A stretch of DNA of 64,000 bases from an uncultured SAR86 cluster bacterium (lineage in GTDB: Bacteria; Pseudomonadota; Gammaproteobacteria; Magnimaribacterales; AG-339-G14), in the NCBI GenBank assembly GCA_902595715.1, contig CACJRI010000005.1:1-64000 (forward strand), read 5' to 3'. The notes under the pieces are model-generated. The model did no database searches, was not told where the DNA came from, and saw only the letters and a program-made list of their open reading frames with translations. Numbering within the stretch: the first letter of the stretch is position 1; each line of letters begins with the position of its first letter. Positions 22,974-33,294 of the stretch are shown here, one piece after another. The position numbers and the translations under genes were made by a program.

Positions 22974-23308
22974 GAGCTGACCGAGTAATCGCTGCATTGC
23001 AGAGGAAAGTCCGGGCTCCACAGGAAAAAGTGCCAGGTAACTCCTGGAGGTAAGTTTTAAACTTACCATGGAAAGTGCAACAGAAAATAAACCGCCTTAG
23101 GGTAAGGTTGAAAGGGTGAGGTAAGAGCTCACCGTGTTTTTTGGTAACGAAGAACAGCTAGGTAAACCCCACTTGGAGCAAGGCCAAATAGAGATTTTAT
23201 AATGTGTTCCGCATTGAATCTGGGTAGGCCGCTAGAGATTCATGGTGACATGAGTTCGAGATGAATGATTACTTCAAACAGAACCCGGCTTATGAGTCAG
23301 CTCAATCC
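22974..23308 (+). ncRNA. rnpB: RNase P RNA (bacterial A-type)
   Basis: GAGCTGAC...GAGGAAAGTCCGGGCTCCACAGG...GTGCCAGGTAACTCCTGG...GTGCAACAGAAAATAAACCGCC...AACCCGGCTTATGAGTCAGCTC; termini pair GAGCTGAC/GTCAGCTC. Confidence 0.96.
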
Positions 23309-23376
23309 GCATTATCAGCCTTTATTTCAGTGTAAAAATCTGTTTTTAAGGGATTTTTATATATTTACAATCCTTT

Positions 23377-23416
23377 AAAAGTGTGTAAAAGTGTGCAAAA
23401 GTATACGTAAGTGTAA
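23377..23416 (+). promoter_or_regulatory. Four 10-bp direct repeats upstream of mraZ, candidate MraZ boxes
   Basis: AAAAGTGTGT / AAAAGTGTGC / AAAAGTATAC / GTAAGTGTAA in tandem, 16 bp before mraZ ATG. Confidence 0.75.
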
Positions 23417-23432
23417 CTTTTGGGACTATTTT

Positions 23433-23909
23433 ATGGCTGGACTTTATGGGTTTAGCAGTCTTTCCTTAGACACAAAGGGGAGAATTGTTATACCTACAAG
23501 ATACAAAGATTTGTTGAAGGAAATGGCTTCAGGGTCGATTATTATCACTCGAGACCCTCAATATCCATCACTCTTGATTTATCCAGGAGCATTGTGGAAG
23601 AAAATTTCCGATGCTTTTGAAAATCTCTCTGGCCTAAATCCAAAAATTAGATCTTTACAGTGGAATTTTCTTGGAAATGCTCATGCTATTGATTTTGAAG
23701 TCTCAGAAAGAATGACTCTTCTTATTCCTCAGCCCCTGAGAAATTACAGTCAAATTAAAGAAAAAACTAAAGTTGTTCTAATCGGTATGGGCCAAAAACT
23801 TGAACTATGGAGTGAAAAAAACTGGAAACTGAAAGAAGAAGGGAAAAATGTTAAAGGTGAAAGACTAGAAATTGAACTTCCTAGTGAAGTTCAGGAGATT
23901 CCATTTTGA
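23433..23909 (+). CDS. mraZ: Transcriptional regulator MraZ
   Basis: FSSLSLDTKGRIVIPTRYKDLL; upstream of rsmH; start corrected to ATG 23433. Confidence 0.95.
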   Translation: MAGLYGFSSLSLDTKGRIVIPTRYKDLLKEMASGSIIITRDPQYPSLLIYPGALWKKISDAFENLSGLNPKIRSLQWNFLGNAHAIDFEVSERMTLLIPQPLRNYSQIKEKTKVVLIGMGQKLELWSEKNWKLKEEGKNVKGERLEIELPSEVQEIPF

Positions 23910-24778
23910 ATTATTCTCATGAACCAGTTTTATTGAAAGAGACTTTAACCAATCTCATTTATGATAAAAGCGGTTCATACCTTGACTGCACTTTTGGTTT
24001 AGGCGGGCACTCAAAAAAAATTCTAGAAAATCTTAATTCAGATGGCAGTCTTTATTCAATTGATAAAGATAAAGAGGTCAAACATTATGCAAATCTTATC
24101 AAGGATGAGAGATTTAATTTCCAAACATCAACTTTTTCAAACATCTCGAGCTTATTTTCAAAAAAAACTATGAATGGTGTTCTTTTTGACTTAGGAGTCT
24201 CGTCCCTTCAATTAGATAAGCCTGAAAGAGGTTTTAGCTTTATGCGAGAGGGAGAACTGGATATGAGATTTGATAATAGTTCTGGAATGTCTGCTAAAGA
24301 ATGGATAAATACCGCATCAGAAAAAGAACTTGCAGACGTTTTTTATTTTCTTGGAGAGGAAAGAAAATCTAGACAGTATGCAAAAAAAATTATCCAAGCA
24401 AGGAAAGATACAAATATTTCTTCAACAAAAAATCTGGCAGAGCTTTTCAAACCAAAAGGTTTTCAAAAAAAACATCCAGCCACAAATATTTTTAGAGGCA
24501 TAAGAATCTTAATTAATAATGAATTTGAGGAATTAAAGAAAGGCCTAATTTCAGCAATAAAAGTTCTAAAAGACAGGGGCATTTTAGCTGTCATAAGCTT
24601 CCATTCAGCTGAAGACAGAATAGTTAAAAACTTTTTCAAGAAAGATTACAAAATTTTTTTTGAGGGTATTAACTTGAAAAACGTAAATAAAATAAAACCA
24701 TCGAAGGAAGAGAAATTAACTAATCCTCGATCTAGAAGTGCAATTTTAAGAATTGGGGAAATAGAATATGTCTCTTAA
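23906..24778 (+). CDS. rsmH: 16S rRNA m4C1402 methyltransferase
   Basis: HEPVLLKETL, LDCTFGLGGHS, FSFMREGELDMRFD. Confidence 0.97.
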   Translation: MNYSHEPVLLKETLTNLIYDKSGSYLDCTFGLGGHSKKILENLNSDGSLYSIDKDKEVKHYANLIKDERFNFQTSTFSNISSLFSKKTMNGVLFDLGVSSLQLDKPERGFSFMREGELDMRFDNSSGMSAKEWINTASEKELADVFYFLGEERKSRQYAKKIIQARKDTNISSTKNLAELFKPKGFQKKHPATNIFRGIRILINNEFEELKKGLISAIKVLKDRGILAVISFHSAEDRIVKNFFKKDYKIFFEGINLKNVNKIKPSKEEKLTNPRSRSAILRIGEIEYVS

Positions 24779-25037
24779 ATACATATCATTTCTTTCTCTT
24801 TTGTTTATCTTAACTTTTGTTTTGTTAGTTTACTTACAGCTAGACTTTAATATAAAAAAAACAAATTCAGATATTTATAAACTGACAAAAGCATTTAATT
24901 ATGAATTGGATGAGAATCTCTCCTTAAATAGCAGAATACAATTAAAAAAATCTCTAAAAGAAGCTTATGAGAATTCTTCGCAAAGCCTTTCCATGATCAG
25001 ACCAGATGAGATATTGAATATTGAGGTTGCAAATTGA
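24768..25037 (+). CDS. ftsL: Cell division protein FtsL
   Basis: Short bitopic protein directly after rsmH. Confidence 0.8.
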   Translation: MSLKYISFLSLLFILTFVLLVYLQLDFNIKKTNSDIYKLTKAFNYELDENLSLNSRIQLKKSLKEAYENSSQSLSMIRPDEILNIEVAN

Positions 25038-25534
25038 ATATAAGGCTCGAGGTAAAAATATTTTTTCTTTTTTCATTAATCCTACTAAGTAGTTTTGCGT
25101 TAGCTTCTTCATTTGTCGGTATGAATTCAAAAGAAAAAGAGCAAAAAACAATACCTCATTTTCACTTAAATGGTTCTGAAGTCATTTCTCAAAATGGCAA
25201 GTCAATAGTGCTAGGAGAAAGTTACTCTTTATCTTTGGTTAATTTATCAATTGATGACAAAGAACCTTTGGGGCTGATCAATAATTATTACAAAATCCAA
25301 GAAGTTCTATTACAGAAGGATCTTTTAATTAAAGAAGTAGAATACAAGAAATTTGGTCAAATAAAAATTCAAACGACCAATAATAAATTTATCAAATTTC
25401 AAGATTTTCAACTTTCTGAGCAACTAATAATCTTGAAATTATTCTTTCAAAGTAAAGATTCACAAAATTTATTAAAAAACTTTAAAACCATAGATTTGCG
25501 ACATAAAAATAAATTAGCAATTGGATATTATTAA
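25034..25534 (+). CDS. ftsQ: FtsQ-like division protein lacking an evident POTRA domain
   Basis: N-terminal TM; position before ftsA; HFHLNGSEVISQNGKSI and C-terminal FKTIDLRHKNKLAIGY resemble the FtsQ beta-domain. Confidence 0.65.
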   Translation: MNIRLEVKIFFLFSLILLSSFALASSFVGMNSKEKEQKTIPHFHLNGSEVISQNGKSIVLGESYSLSLVNLSIDDKEPLGLINNYYKIQEVLLQKDLLIKEVEYKKFGQIKIQTTNNKFIKFQDFQLSEQLIILKLFFQSKDSQNLLKNFKTIDLRHKNKLAIGYY

Positions 25535-26763
25535 TGGCGAACAATAATAAAAGTAATTTAAGAGTTGGAATTGACATAGGAACTTCTAAAGTTGTTTGCA
25601 TAATTGCAGAAAACACCTCTGACGGTATAAATGTCTTGGGTTTAGGTATTCAAAATTCATTGGGTCTTCGAGACGGCGTTATTGTAGATATTGAATCAAC
25701 AGTAGCTGCTGTAAAAGAGGCAGTTTCTAAAGCTGAGCTTATGTCAGGCAAACAAGTTACTAAAGCTTACGTAGGAATTTCAGGAGGGAGTGTTAATGGC
25801 TTAAATTCTTCGGGAGCTGTGCCAATTAAAGATAGAAAGGTAAAAATGAGTGAGGTAGAAAAGGTTATGTCTACTGCTCAAGCTCAAAGAATTCCTGAAG
25901 GCTATGAGCTTCTGCATGCTTTACCAAGAGAATTCATTATAGATAATCAACCCGGAGTGAAAGCGCCATTAGGAATGGCTGGAGTAAGATTGGAAGCTCA
26001 TGTTCATCTAGTTTCCTGTCTTAAAAATTCTTCTACAAATATTGGATCTTGCATGAACATGTGTGGAATAGATGTTCAAAAATATGTTTTAGAACAACTT
26101 GCATCAAGTCATTCAGTCCTTACTGATGATCAAAAGAAATTAGGTGTTTGTCTAATAGATATTGGAGGAGGAACTTCTGATGTAGCAATTTTTTCAGATG
26201 GTGCAATAAGCTTTACAGCAAATGTTCCAATTGCTGGCGAACACGTTACTAATGATATTGCAAGAGCGATTCAAACTTCAATACAAAACGCGGAAGATAT
26301 AAAGAAGAAACATGGCTGTGCTTGGAGTGAATTAGCAGATTCTGATGAATCCATTACCACGCAATCAATTAATGGCAGAGAAAATAAAACTTTTTCAAGA
26401 CACGGTCTTGCGACAGTTATTGAAGGAAGATATCAAGAAATTTTTCAAATTATTAAACAACGAATGGGAAATATAAACCTTGCTCAAGAAATACCTGCAG
26501 GAATTGTTTTGACTGGCGGCGCTTCAAGAATAGAAGGTATCTCTCAATTAGCCGAGGAAATATTTCAAGTTCCTGTCAGAGTTGGAAAGCCTCAAGGCTT
26601 AATAGGTTTGAGTGATATTTTAGCAAATCCAATATATTCCACTGCAGTTGGATTAATTTTATTTGCTCAAAGAAAGTTGGAAGAAGATTACATGGATTTT
26701 GCTATTTTGAACGAACGAAGCTTTATTAATAAAGCTTTTAGATGGATACAAAATACTTTTTAA
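25534..26763 (+). CDS. ftsA: Cell division protein FtsA
   Basis: VGIDIGTSKVVCIIAE, LIDIGGGTSDVAIF, VLTGGASRIEG. Confidence 0.97.
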   Translation: MANNNKSNLRVGIDIGTSKVVCIIAENTSDGINVLGLGIQNSLGLRDGVIVDIESTVAAVKEAVSKAELMSGKQVTKAYVGISGGSVNGLNSSGAVPIKDRKVKMSEVEKVMSTAQAQRIPEGYELLHALPREFIIDNQPGVKAPLGMAGVRLEAHVHLVSCLKNSSTNIGSCMNMCGIDVQKYVLEQLASSHSVLTDDQKKLGVCLIDIGGGTSDVAIFSDGAISFTANVPIAGEHVTNDIARAIQTSIQNAEDIKKKHGCAWSELADSDESITTQSINGRENKTFSRHGLATVIEGRYQEIFQIIKQRMGNINLAQEIPAGIVLTGGASRIEGISQLAEEIFQVPVRVGKPQGLIGLSDILANPIYSTAVGLILFAQRKLEEDYMDFAILNERSFINKAFRWIQNTF

Positions 26764-26783
26764 CTTTAATTTTAGGAGGAGTT

Positions 26784-27908
26784 ATGAAATATAAGCTTGT
26801 AGATAATGGAAAGAGAAATCAGACCATAATAAAAGTTGTGGGCGTTGGCGGTTGTGGAGGTAACGCTATTGACCATATGGTGACCAATGGAGTGGATGGG
26901 GTAGAAACTATTTCTGCAAATACTGACTCTCAAGCACTTACTAAAAATAAGGCGGCTGAAAAAATAATCTTAGGAGAGATAACTAATCAAGGACAAGGTG
27001 CTGGAGGAAAACCAGATGTCGGTAGAGATACTGCTTTAGATGACTATGAAAGGTTAACGACAATGTTTGATGGAGCTGATATGGTTTTCATAGCTGCTGG
27101 AATGGGAGGAGGAACAGGAACAGGAGCTTCACCGATTGTAGCCAGGGCTGCAAAAGACGTTGGCGCATTAGCTGTAGCAATCGTAACGAAACCCTTATCT
27201 TTAGAGTTTAAGGATGATCTAGCTGAAACAGGTATTAAAGAATTAAGGTCTGAGGTGGACTCCCTGATCACCATTCCCAATCAAAAATTAAGCGAAGTAT
27301 TTGGTGGGGATTGCACAATGCTCGAGGCTTTTGGTCATGCAAACGATGTTTTATTAGGCGCTGTAAGAGGAATAGCAGATATCATTACTCAAACAGGCTA
27401 TATGAATGTGGACTTTAATGATGTTAGGACTGTTATGGCTGAACAAGGTGTTGCCATGATGGGAACTGGCATAGCAAGTGGGCCTAGCAGAGCTAAAGAT
27501 GCTGCAGCTGAGGCAGTAGGCAGTCCACTTTTAGAAGATATAAATTTGCAAAACGCTAAAGGCGTTTTAGTAAACATTACAGGTCATGGGATTAAAATGG
27601 GCGAGATAGAAGATGTCCTCAGACAAGTTTCAGAATTTGCAGATGAAAAAGCTCAAATAATTCATGGAGCGGTTGAAGATAAAAGTATGGAGGGCGATAT
27701 AAAAGTCACTATTATTGCTACAGGCTTAACAGATAGCTCTCAACAAAATGAGAGGACAACTGCATTTAAAGTTGCCAACGATCCCTATGGAAGGTTTCAA
27801 GAAGTACCTACTTTAGGTAAAGCTGAAAATGAAATGTCTAAATCAGAAACATCAAAAAAAAATAATTATCTAGACATACCGTCATTTGTGAGAAAACAGA
27901 TAGATTGA
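26784..27908 (+). CDS. ftsZ: Cell division protein FtsZ
   Basis: [29 protein letters not shown]; start at ATG 26784 with SD TAGGAGGAG. Confidence 0.98.
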   Translation: MKYKLVDNGKRNQTIIKVVGVGGCGGNAIDHMVTNGVDGVETISANTDSQALTKNKAAEKIILGEITNQGQGAGGKPDVGRDTALDDYERLTTMFDGADMVFIAAGMGGGTGTGASPIVARAAKDVGALAVAIVTKPLSLEFKDDLAETGIKELRSEVDSLITIPNQKLSEVFGGDCTMLEAFGHANDVLLGAVRGIADIITQTGYMNVDFNDVRTVMAEQGVAMMGTGIASGPSRAKDAAAEAVGSPLLEDINLQNAKGVLVNITGHGIKMGEIEDVLRQVSEFADEKAQIIHGAVEDKSMEGDIKVTIIATGLTDSSQQNERTTAFKVANDPYGRFQEVPTLGKAENEMSKSETSKKNNYLDIPSFVRKQID

Positions 27909-27909
27909 T

Positions 27910-29544
27910 TTGAATGCAAATGAGAATAATAAATACAGGGAACTAATTCTCTGGATAGTTATATTCTTCATTTTATTAGCTTTACCAACCAAGTTAGTTT
28001 TTTTTCAAAAAAACAACTTCAGTTTAGGAAAAGAATTTTCGCAAAAAGTCACAATTAGGCAATCTCCAATTACTTCAAAAAGAGGAGTAATTTTTGACAG
28101 AAACAACTTCATCTTGGCTGAAGATATTCCATCTTATGAGATTGGCATAACCCTGAAGGATTTTTCATTTGATCCACTTCATATAAATCTTTTATCAGCT
28201 AATTTAAATTTAGATATTGATAGGTTAAAAAAACGATTAGCTAGAAAGAAAACTAAATATTTAGTTCTTAATCAAAAAGTAGAAAAACAAAAAAAAGAAT
28301 ATATTAAGTCTTTAGAAATTCCTGGAATAGTCATAAGCAGAAGAACATTTAAAAGAAATTATCCTCAAGGAGAAATATTTTCTCAATTAATAGGACTTAC
28401 TAATTATAAAAATGAGGGTATTAACGGAATCGAATTTGCTCTTGATGAAACTTTAAAAGCGGAAAATGGTTATCAAGAAAATATTTATTCTAGAAAATTA
28501 GGAGTAATCCAAAATACAATAAAAAAAGAGCCAATCAGCGGGTCAGCAGTTAACTTAACTGTTGACACTAAAATGCAATTTATCCTATTTGATAAGCTAA
28601 AAAAAGCTGTTGAATTTCATAATGCAGAATCTGCGTCAGGGATAATGATTGACTTGGATTCAAATGAAATTCTAGCAATGGCGAATTTTCCGTCGTTTGA
28701 TCCGAATAACAGAAAAAAACTTAATAATATGGAATTATTGAAGAATAATTCAGCGATAGATTTATTCGAGCCAGGCTCTACTGTGAAACCCTTAGCTTTA
28801 TCAGCTCTATTAAAAAATAATCCAGAGTTAATTGAGTTAGAAGTAAATACTTCTCCAGGATGGATAGAATTTGAAGGTTATAAAACCGAAGATGCTAGAA
28901 ACTATGGAACATTATCTACAGAAGAAATAATTACTAAGTCTAGTAATGTCGGCATGGTAAAGCTATGTGCTGATTTTGATCCTAATCGAATTCTTCAAAC
29001 TTATTATTCTCTTGGTTTGGGAAAGTATATGAATGAAATTTTTATCTCTACCCGAGAGGGCTATCTCCCGGAATATAAAAATTTATCGCTAAGAGAAAAA
29101 GTTTCACTTTGTTATGGATATGGTCTTCAAACTACCTTAGTTCAATTAACTTCAGCATATAGCGCTATTTTTTCAGAAGGAGTTTATCGACCACTTAAAT
29201 TAATAAAAAACTCCTCTAAATTTGAAGAAGAAAGAATACTTAGCAAAGAAAATGCTAAACATATAAAAAACATATTATTCAAAGCAATAAAAAATGGCAC
29301 CGGTTTTCGGGCAAAAGTTAACGATCATGATGTTTATGGTAAAACAGGTACCGCAAGAATCTTTAAGAATCAAAAGTATAATGATGATCTGCATAATGCC
29401 TTATTCATAGGAATGACGAAAATAGATGATAAAGAGTACTTGGTCGGACTATTTGTTAAAAATCCAAAGATTAATGGAGAAGGAGGAGGTGACGTCGCTG
29501 CTCCAATATTTTCGGAGTTTATTGAAACCATTCAAAAACTTTAA
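27910..29544 (+). CDS. ftsI: Peptidoglycan transpeptidase FtsI (PBP3)
   Basis: GSTVK, SSNVG, KTGTA motifs; TTG start. Confidence 0.95.
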   Translation: MNANENNKYRELILWIVIFFILLALPTKLVFFQKNNFSLGKEFSQKVTIRQSPITSKRGVIFDRNNFILAEDIPSYEIGITLKDFSFDPLHINLLSANLNLDIDRLKKRLARKKTKYLVLNQKVEKQKKEYIKSLEIPGIVISRRTFKRNYPQGEIFSQLIGLTNYKNEGINGIEFALDETLKAENGYQENIYSRKLGVIQNTIKKEPISGSAVNLTVDTKMQFILFDKLKKAVEFHNAESASGIMIDLDSNEILAMANFPSFDPNNRKKLNNMELLKNNSAIDLFEPGSTVKPLALSALLKNNPELIELEVNTSPGWIEFEGYKTEDARNYGTLSTEEIITKSSNVGMVKLCADFDPNRILQTYYSLGLGKYMNEIFISTREGYLPEYKNLSLREKVSLCYGYGLQTTLVQLTSAYSAIFSEGVYRPLKLIKNSSKFEEERILSKENAKHIKNILFKAIKNGTGFRAKVNDHDVYGKTGTARIFKNQKYNDDLHNALFIGMTKIDDKEYLVGLFVKNPKINGEGGGDVAAPIFSEFIETIQKL

Positions 29545-29546
29545 TT

Positions 29547-30953
29547 ATGCTTTCCTTAACAGAAAATCTTTCAATATTAGAAAGTATAAAAATCACTGGA
29601 TTTACAGATAATTCTAATTTTGTAAAACCAAATTATGCTTTTATATCTTTTTCAAAAAATCCAAAGGAAGCTTTAAAGTATTCCGAAGATGCCATTGATA
29701 GAGGTGCCAGTATTGTCATTAGCCAAGTGAACCTTAATGAACAATTAAAAGATAAAAATTTATTTGACTTAAATTTAGTCAATCATAAAGATAAATATTT
29801 AGAGACTCTTTTTGCGAGATCTAAAAAAAGTATCAAAATCATTGGAATTACTGGTACAAACGGAAAATCTTCCACCGCATTTTTTCTTCACCAACTTTTA
29901 TCTTTTAAGGATTCCAATGCAACTCTATTAACGAACATGCCAGAAGTTTCAAATCTTAAAAATACACAAATCACTCCCTTAACTACCCCAGATAATTTTT
30001 TACTTCATTATTTTCTAAAAAAATCTATTGATTTGAAGAGAAAATACTTCCTTATGGAAGTTTCCTCTCATGGCATAGATCAAAGAAGAATTTCTGGTAT
30101 AGATTTTTTTGCTAAATCCCTCACAAGCTTTTCAAAAGATCATCTTGATTATCATAAAAATTTTAGTAGTTATAGAAATGCCAAGAAAAGCTTTTTCTCA
30201 ACATCAGATGAAAACAACGTCGTTTCCATTGATAATGAATTAGGTAGAGAACTTCATTCTGAAAACAAATCAACTTTTACCGTTTCAGTTAATGACAAAA
30301 CTGCAAATATATACTTAGAAAATAACTTAATAAAAACTCCTTGGGGTGATTTAAAAAATTATCTTCCTTTTAAAAGTAAATTTATGATTTCTAATTTTTT
30401 ATGTGCTTTGGGTCTATATGGAAAGATATCCAATGGAATAAATTTTGAGGCAGAAATGCTTAAAAATATGAAAAACCTTCCTGGCAGGTTACAAAAAATT
30501 TCTTTATTTCAGGATAAAATTTGCTATGTAGACTATGCACACACCCCAGATGCACTGAAATCTGTTTTGGATTATTTGAGAAGTAGCTATAAAGGAAAAA
30601 TCATAACTTTATTTGGATGTGGCGGGGAAAGAGATTCATCTAAAAGAGGGGATATGGGAAAAATCGCCCAAGAGAAATCGGATTTTCAAATAATTACAAA
30701 CGATAATCCAAGAAATGAAGATCCAAAAAAAATAGTGACTCAAATTGTCAAAGATATGCATTTAAAAAACTTTGACATCATTTTTGACAGAAAAGAAGCT
30801 ATCTCTGAGGGCTTAAAAAAACTTAAGAAATTGGAACAAGAATCAGTTTTGCTTATTGCTGGAAAGGGCCATGAGAACTTTCAAATTTTAAAAGGCAAGG
30901 AAATAGAATTTAACGATTTAACAATTTTAAACGAACTGAAGGATGTTATTTAA
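29547..30953 (+). CDS. murE: UDP-MurNAc-tripeptide synthetase, meso-DAP type
   Basis: GITGTNGKSSTAFFL; DNPRNEDP signature for DAP. Confidence 0.96.
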   Translation: MLSLTENLSILESIKITGFTDNSNFVKPNYAFISFSKNPKEALKYSEDAIDRGASIVISQVNLNEQLKDKNLFDLNLVNHKDKYLETLFARSKKSIKIIGITGTNGKSSTAFFLHQLLSFKDSNATLLTNMPEVSNLKNTQITPLTTPDNFLLHYFLKKSIDLKRKYFLMEVSSHGIDQRRISGIDFFAKSLTSFSKDHLDYHKNFSSYRNAKKSFFSTSDENNVVSIDNELGRELHSENKSTFTVSVNDKTANIYLENNLIKTPWGDLKNYLPFKSKFMISNFLCALGLYGKISNGINFEAEMLKNMKNLPGRLQKISLFQDKICYVDYAHTPDALKSVLDYLRSSYKGKIITLFGCGGERDSSKRGDMGKIAQEKSDFQIITNDNPRNEDPKKIVTQIVKDMHLKNFDIIFDRKEAISEGLKKLKKLEQESVLLIAGKGHENFQILKGKEIEFNDLTILNELKDVI

Positions 30954-32208
30954 AAAAAATATAGAAAATCTTGCTGCCTTTGGAGGAGGAAGAATTTATT
31001 GTCAAAATATTGACTTCAAAAAAATAGTTTTTAATTCAAAAGAAATCAAAGAAGGGGATGTATTTATACCCCTTAAAGGACAAAATCATGATGCTCATAA
31101 ATTTATTTCTGAAGCATTTGATCTTGGGGCAGCATGTGTTGTTTCTGAAAAAAAGATTGATGATAAAAATCATATTCTTGTTAAGGATACGAACACTTTT
31201 TTAGAAAATATCGCAAAAAAACAAAGAGAACTATTTGAGGGGCTGGTGGTAGGAATTACAGGAAGTAATGGCAAAACCACAACAAAAGAAACTCTAAGTA
31301 AATACTTCAAGGAAAAATTTATGCAAAATGATGTCTATAAAAGTCATGGAAATTTTAATAATTTTTATGGCCTTTGTTTTTCTCTTTTGGAATTAAGCCC
31401 GCATCATAAAGTGGGTTTTTTTGAAATTGGAACAAATAATCCTGGAGAAATTTCAAAATTGGCAAATATTTTGAAAATGAATTTAAGCATAATTACGAAT
31501 ATTGGAAATGCTCATTTAGAAGGCCTAAAAAATATCGATGGCGTGGCAAATGAAAAAAGTGATATTTTTGTTTTTACCAAGGACGAAGGATATTGTTTAG
31601 GGGACATTCCAAAAAAATATTTAAATCTAGTAAAAGATAAATCTTCTGGAAAAAAAAGTATTTTCATAAGCGACAATGATCCAAAAAAATTGATGAAAAC
31701 TGCCATTGTAAAAATTAATGATCTGCTAGAGGTTGAGTATCTTCCTGAAGAAATAGATAGCTTCTTAGATAAAAAAATTGATGTTTCTGGCAGGTTTGAA
31801 ATAAGAAAATCAAAGTCAAAAGCTCTGATCATTGATGATTCGTACAATGCAAATCCAGATTCCTTTTTATATGCTTTTAAAAAAATAAAAAATCTAGATC
31901 TTTCAAAAATTTCTTTTATTGAAAAAGGTTCAAAATATCAAAAAAAAATATGCGTTATGGGGCAAATGGGAGAACTTGGAGAAAAATCAGAAGACTTACA
32001 TAAACATATCCTCAAAGAAGCATCTTTAATATTTGATGTTGTTTTAGCAATAGATTTCAAGGTAAATTTGAAAGAATCAAATATATCTTTCTTTAAAAGA
32101 GAAGAAATTGATTCTTATTTGAAGGAATATCTTGAAGAGGATGCTTTAATTTTCTTCAAAGGTTCACGTTCGGTTAAAATGGAAAACATCATCAAGAATC
32201 TTACTTAA
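30943..32208 (+). CDS. murF: UDP-MurNAc-pentapeptide synthetase
   Basis: GITGSNGKTTTKETL; IDDSYNANPDS. Confidence 0.96.
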   Translation: MLFKKNIENLAAFGGGRIYCQNIDFKKIVFNSKEIKEGDVFIPLKGQNHDAHKFISEAFDLGAACVVSEKKIDDKNHILVKDTNTFLENIAKKQRELFEGLVVGITGSNGKTTTKETLSKYFKEKFMQNDVYKSHGNFNNFYGLCFSLLELSPHHKVGFFEIGTNNPGEISKLANILKMNLSIITNIGNAHLEGLKNIDGVANEKSDIFVFTKDEGYCLGDIPKKYLNLVKDKSSGKKSIFISDNDPKKLMKTAIVKINDLLEVEYLPEEIDSFLDKKIDVSGRFEIRKSKSKALIIDDSYNANPDSFLYAFKKIKNLDLSKISFIEKGSKYQKKICVMGQMGELGEKSEDLHKHILKEASLIFDVVLAIDFKVNLKESNISFFKREEIDSYLKEYLEEDALIFFKGSRSVKMENIIKNLT

Positions 32209-32209
32209 A

Positions 32210-33292
32210 ATGTTTTTACCAATACTTGAATATTTAGCGGACAGCTTTGGGCCTTTAAGGATCTTCAACTATTTCACTTTTAGAGCAATCCTTGCAACTT
32301 TAACCTCATTGGTTTTTATTCTTTTTTTTGGCAAGACTTTTATAAGATTCATAGCAAAACAAAAGTATGGTCAGATCATCAGAGACGAAGGCCCTCAAAG
32401 TCATTTAGAAAAAAAAGGAACTCCCACTATGGGAGGTTTATTAATTTTATTTTCTATTTTATTTTCATGCCTTTGTTGGGGAGATTTAAGTAATAAATAT
32501 CTTTTAGTTTCAATGGCAGTAACCTTTTTATTTGGTGTTATTGGGTTAATTGATGACTATTTAAAACTGCGTTATTCAAATAGCAAAGGTCTAAGTGGCA
32601 CAAGTAGGCTTTTATGGGAAATTTTAGTAGCTTTATCTGCAAGTTCATTGATTTACTATTTTGCTACCAGCGCAGAAGAAACTACTTTGTTTCTTCCTTT
32701 TTTCAAAGACTTTGCTCTGCAACTTGGGATTTGGTTCATTTTATTCAGCGCCTTGGTTCTTGTTGCAACTGCAAATGCTGTTAATTTAACTGATGGGCTA
32801 GATGGACTAGCAATTATGCCTTCTGTAATGGTGGCTGCAGGAATGGGAATAATTGCATACATTTCGGGTAATGCAATTCTCTCGGATTATCTTAATGTTC
32901 CCTATCTTTTTTATTCAACTGAAATAGTAATTTTTTGTGGGGCGCTAGTTGGAGCTGGTATAGGGTTTCTTTGGTTTAATACTTATCCAGCACAAATATT
33001 CATGGGCGATGTTGGATCTCTTTCTTTAGGTGCGGCATTAGGAATTATCGCAGTAAGTATAAGACAAGAGTTTATATTGATGTTGATGGGAGGGGTTTTT
33101 GTAATTGAAACCATGTCTGTAATTCTCCAAGTTGCTTCTTTCAAATTAACTGGTAAAAGAATATTTAAAATGGCTCCCTTACATCATCATTACGAGCTTT
33201 CAGGGCTAGCTGAACCAAAAATAATTGTCAGATTTTGGATCATTACCTTAATTCTGGTTCTTTTTGCTTTGGCTACCTTTAGACTAAGATAA
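32210..33292 (+). CDS. mraY: Phospho-MurNAc-pentapeptide transferase
   Basis: KKGTPTMGGLLIL, NAVNLTDGLDGLAI, PLHHHYELSG. Confidence 0.98.
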   Translation: MFLPILEYLADSFGPLRIFNYFTFRAILATLTSLVFILFFGKTFIRFIAKQKYGQIIRDEGPQSHLEKKGTPTMGGLLILFSILFSCLCWGDLSNKYLLVSMAVTFLFGVIGLIDDYLKLRYSNSKGLSGTSRLLWEILVALSASSLIYYFATSAEETTLFLPFFKDFALQLGIWFILFSALVLVATANAVNLTDGLDGLAIMPSVMVAAGMGIIAYISGNAILSDYLNVPYLFYSTEIVIFCGALVGAGIGFLWFNTYPAQIFMGDVGSLSLGAALGIIAVSIRQEFILMLMGGVFVIETMSVILQVASFKLTGKRIFKMAPLHHHYELSGLAEPKIIVRFWIITLILVLFALATFRLR

Positions 33293-33294
33293 AA

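Noticed and set aside
22794-23069. Minus-strand ORF across the rsmI end and rnpB
   Set aside because: Antisense to a clear structural RNA and a conserved CDS; no family features
23334-23358. AAAAATC/GATTTTT inverted repeat after rnpB as a terminator
   Set aside because: AT-only 7-bp stem is weak; not listed as a terminator without transcript-end data
23391-23432. Upstream GTG extension of mraZ (MCKSIRKCNFWDYF)
   Set aside because: Runs through the direct repeats; canonical MraZ begins near ATG 23433
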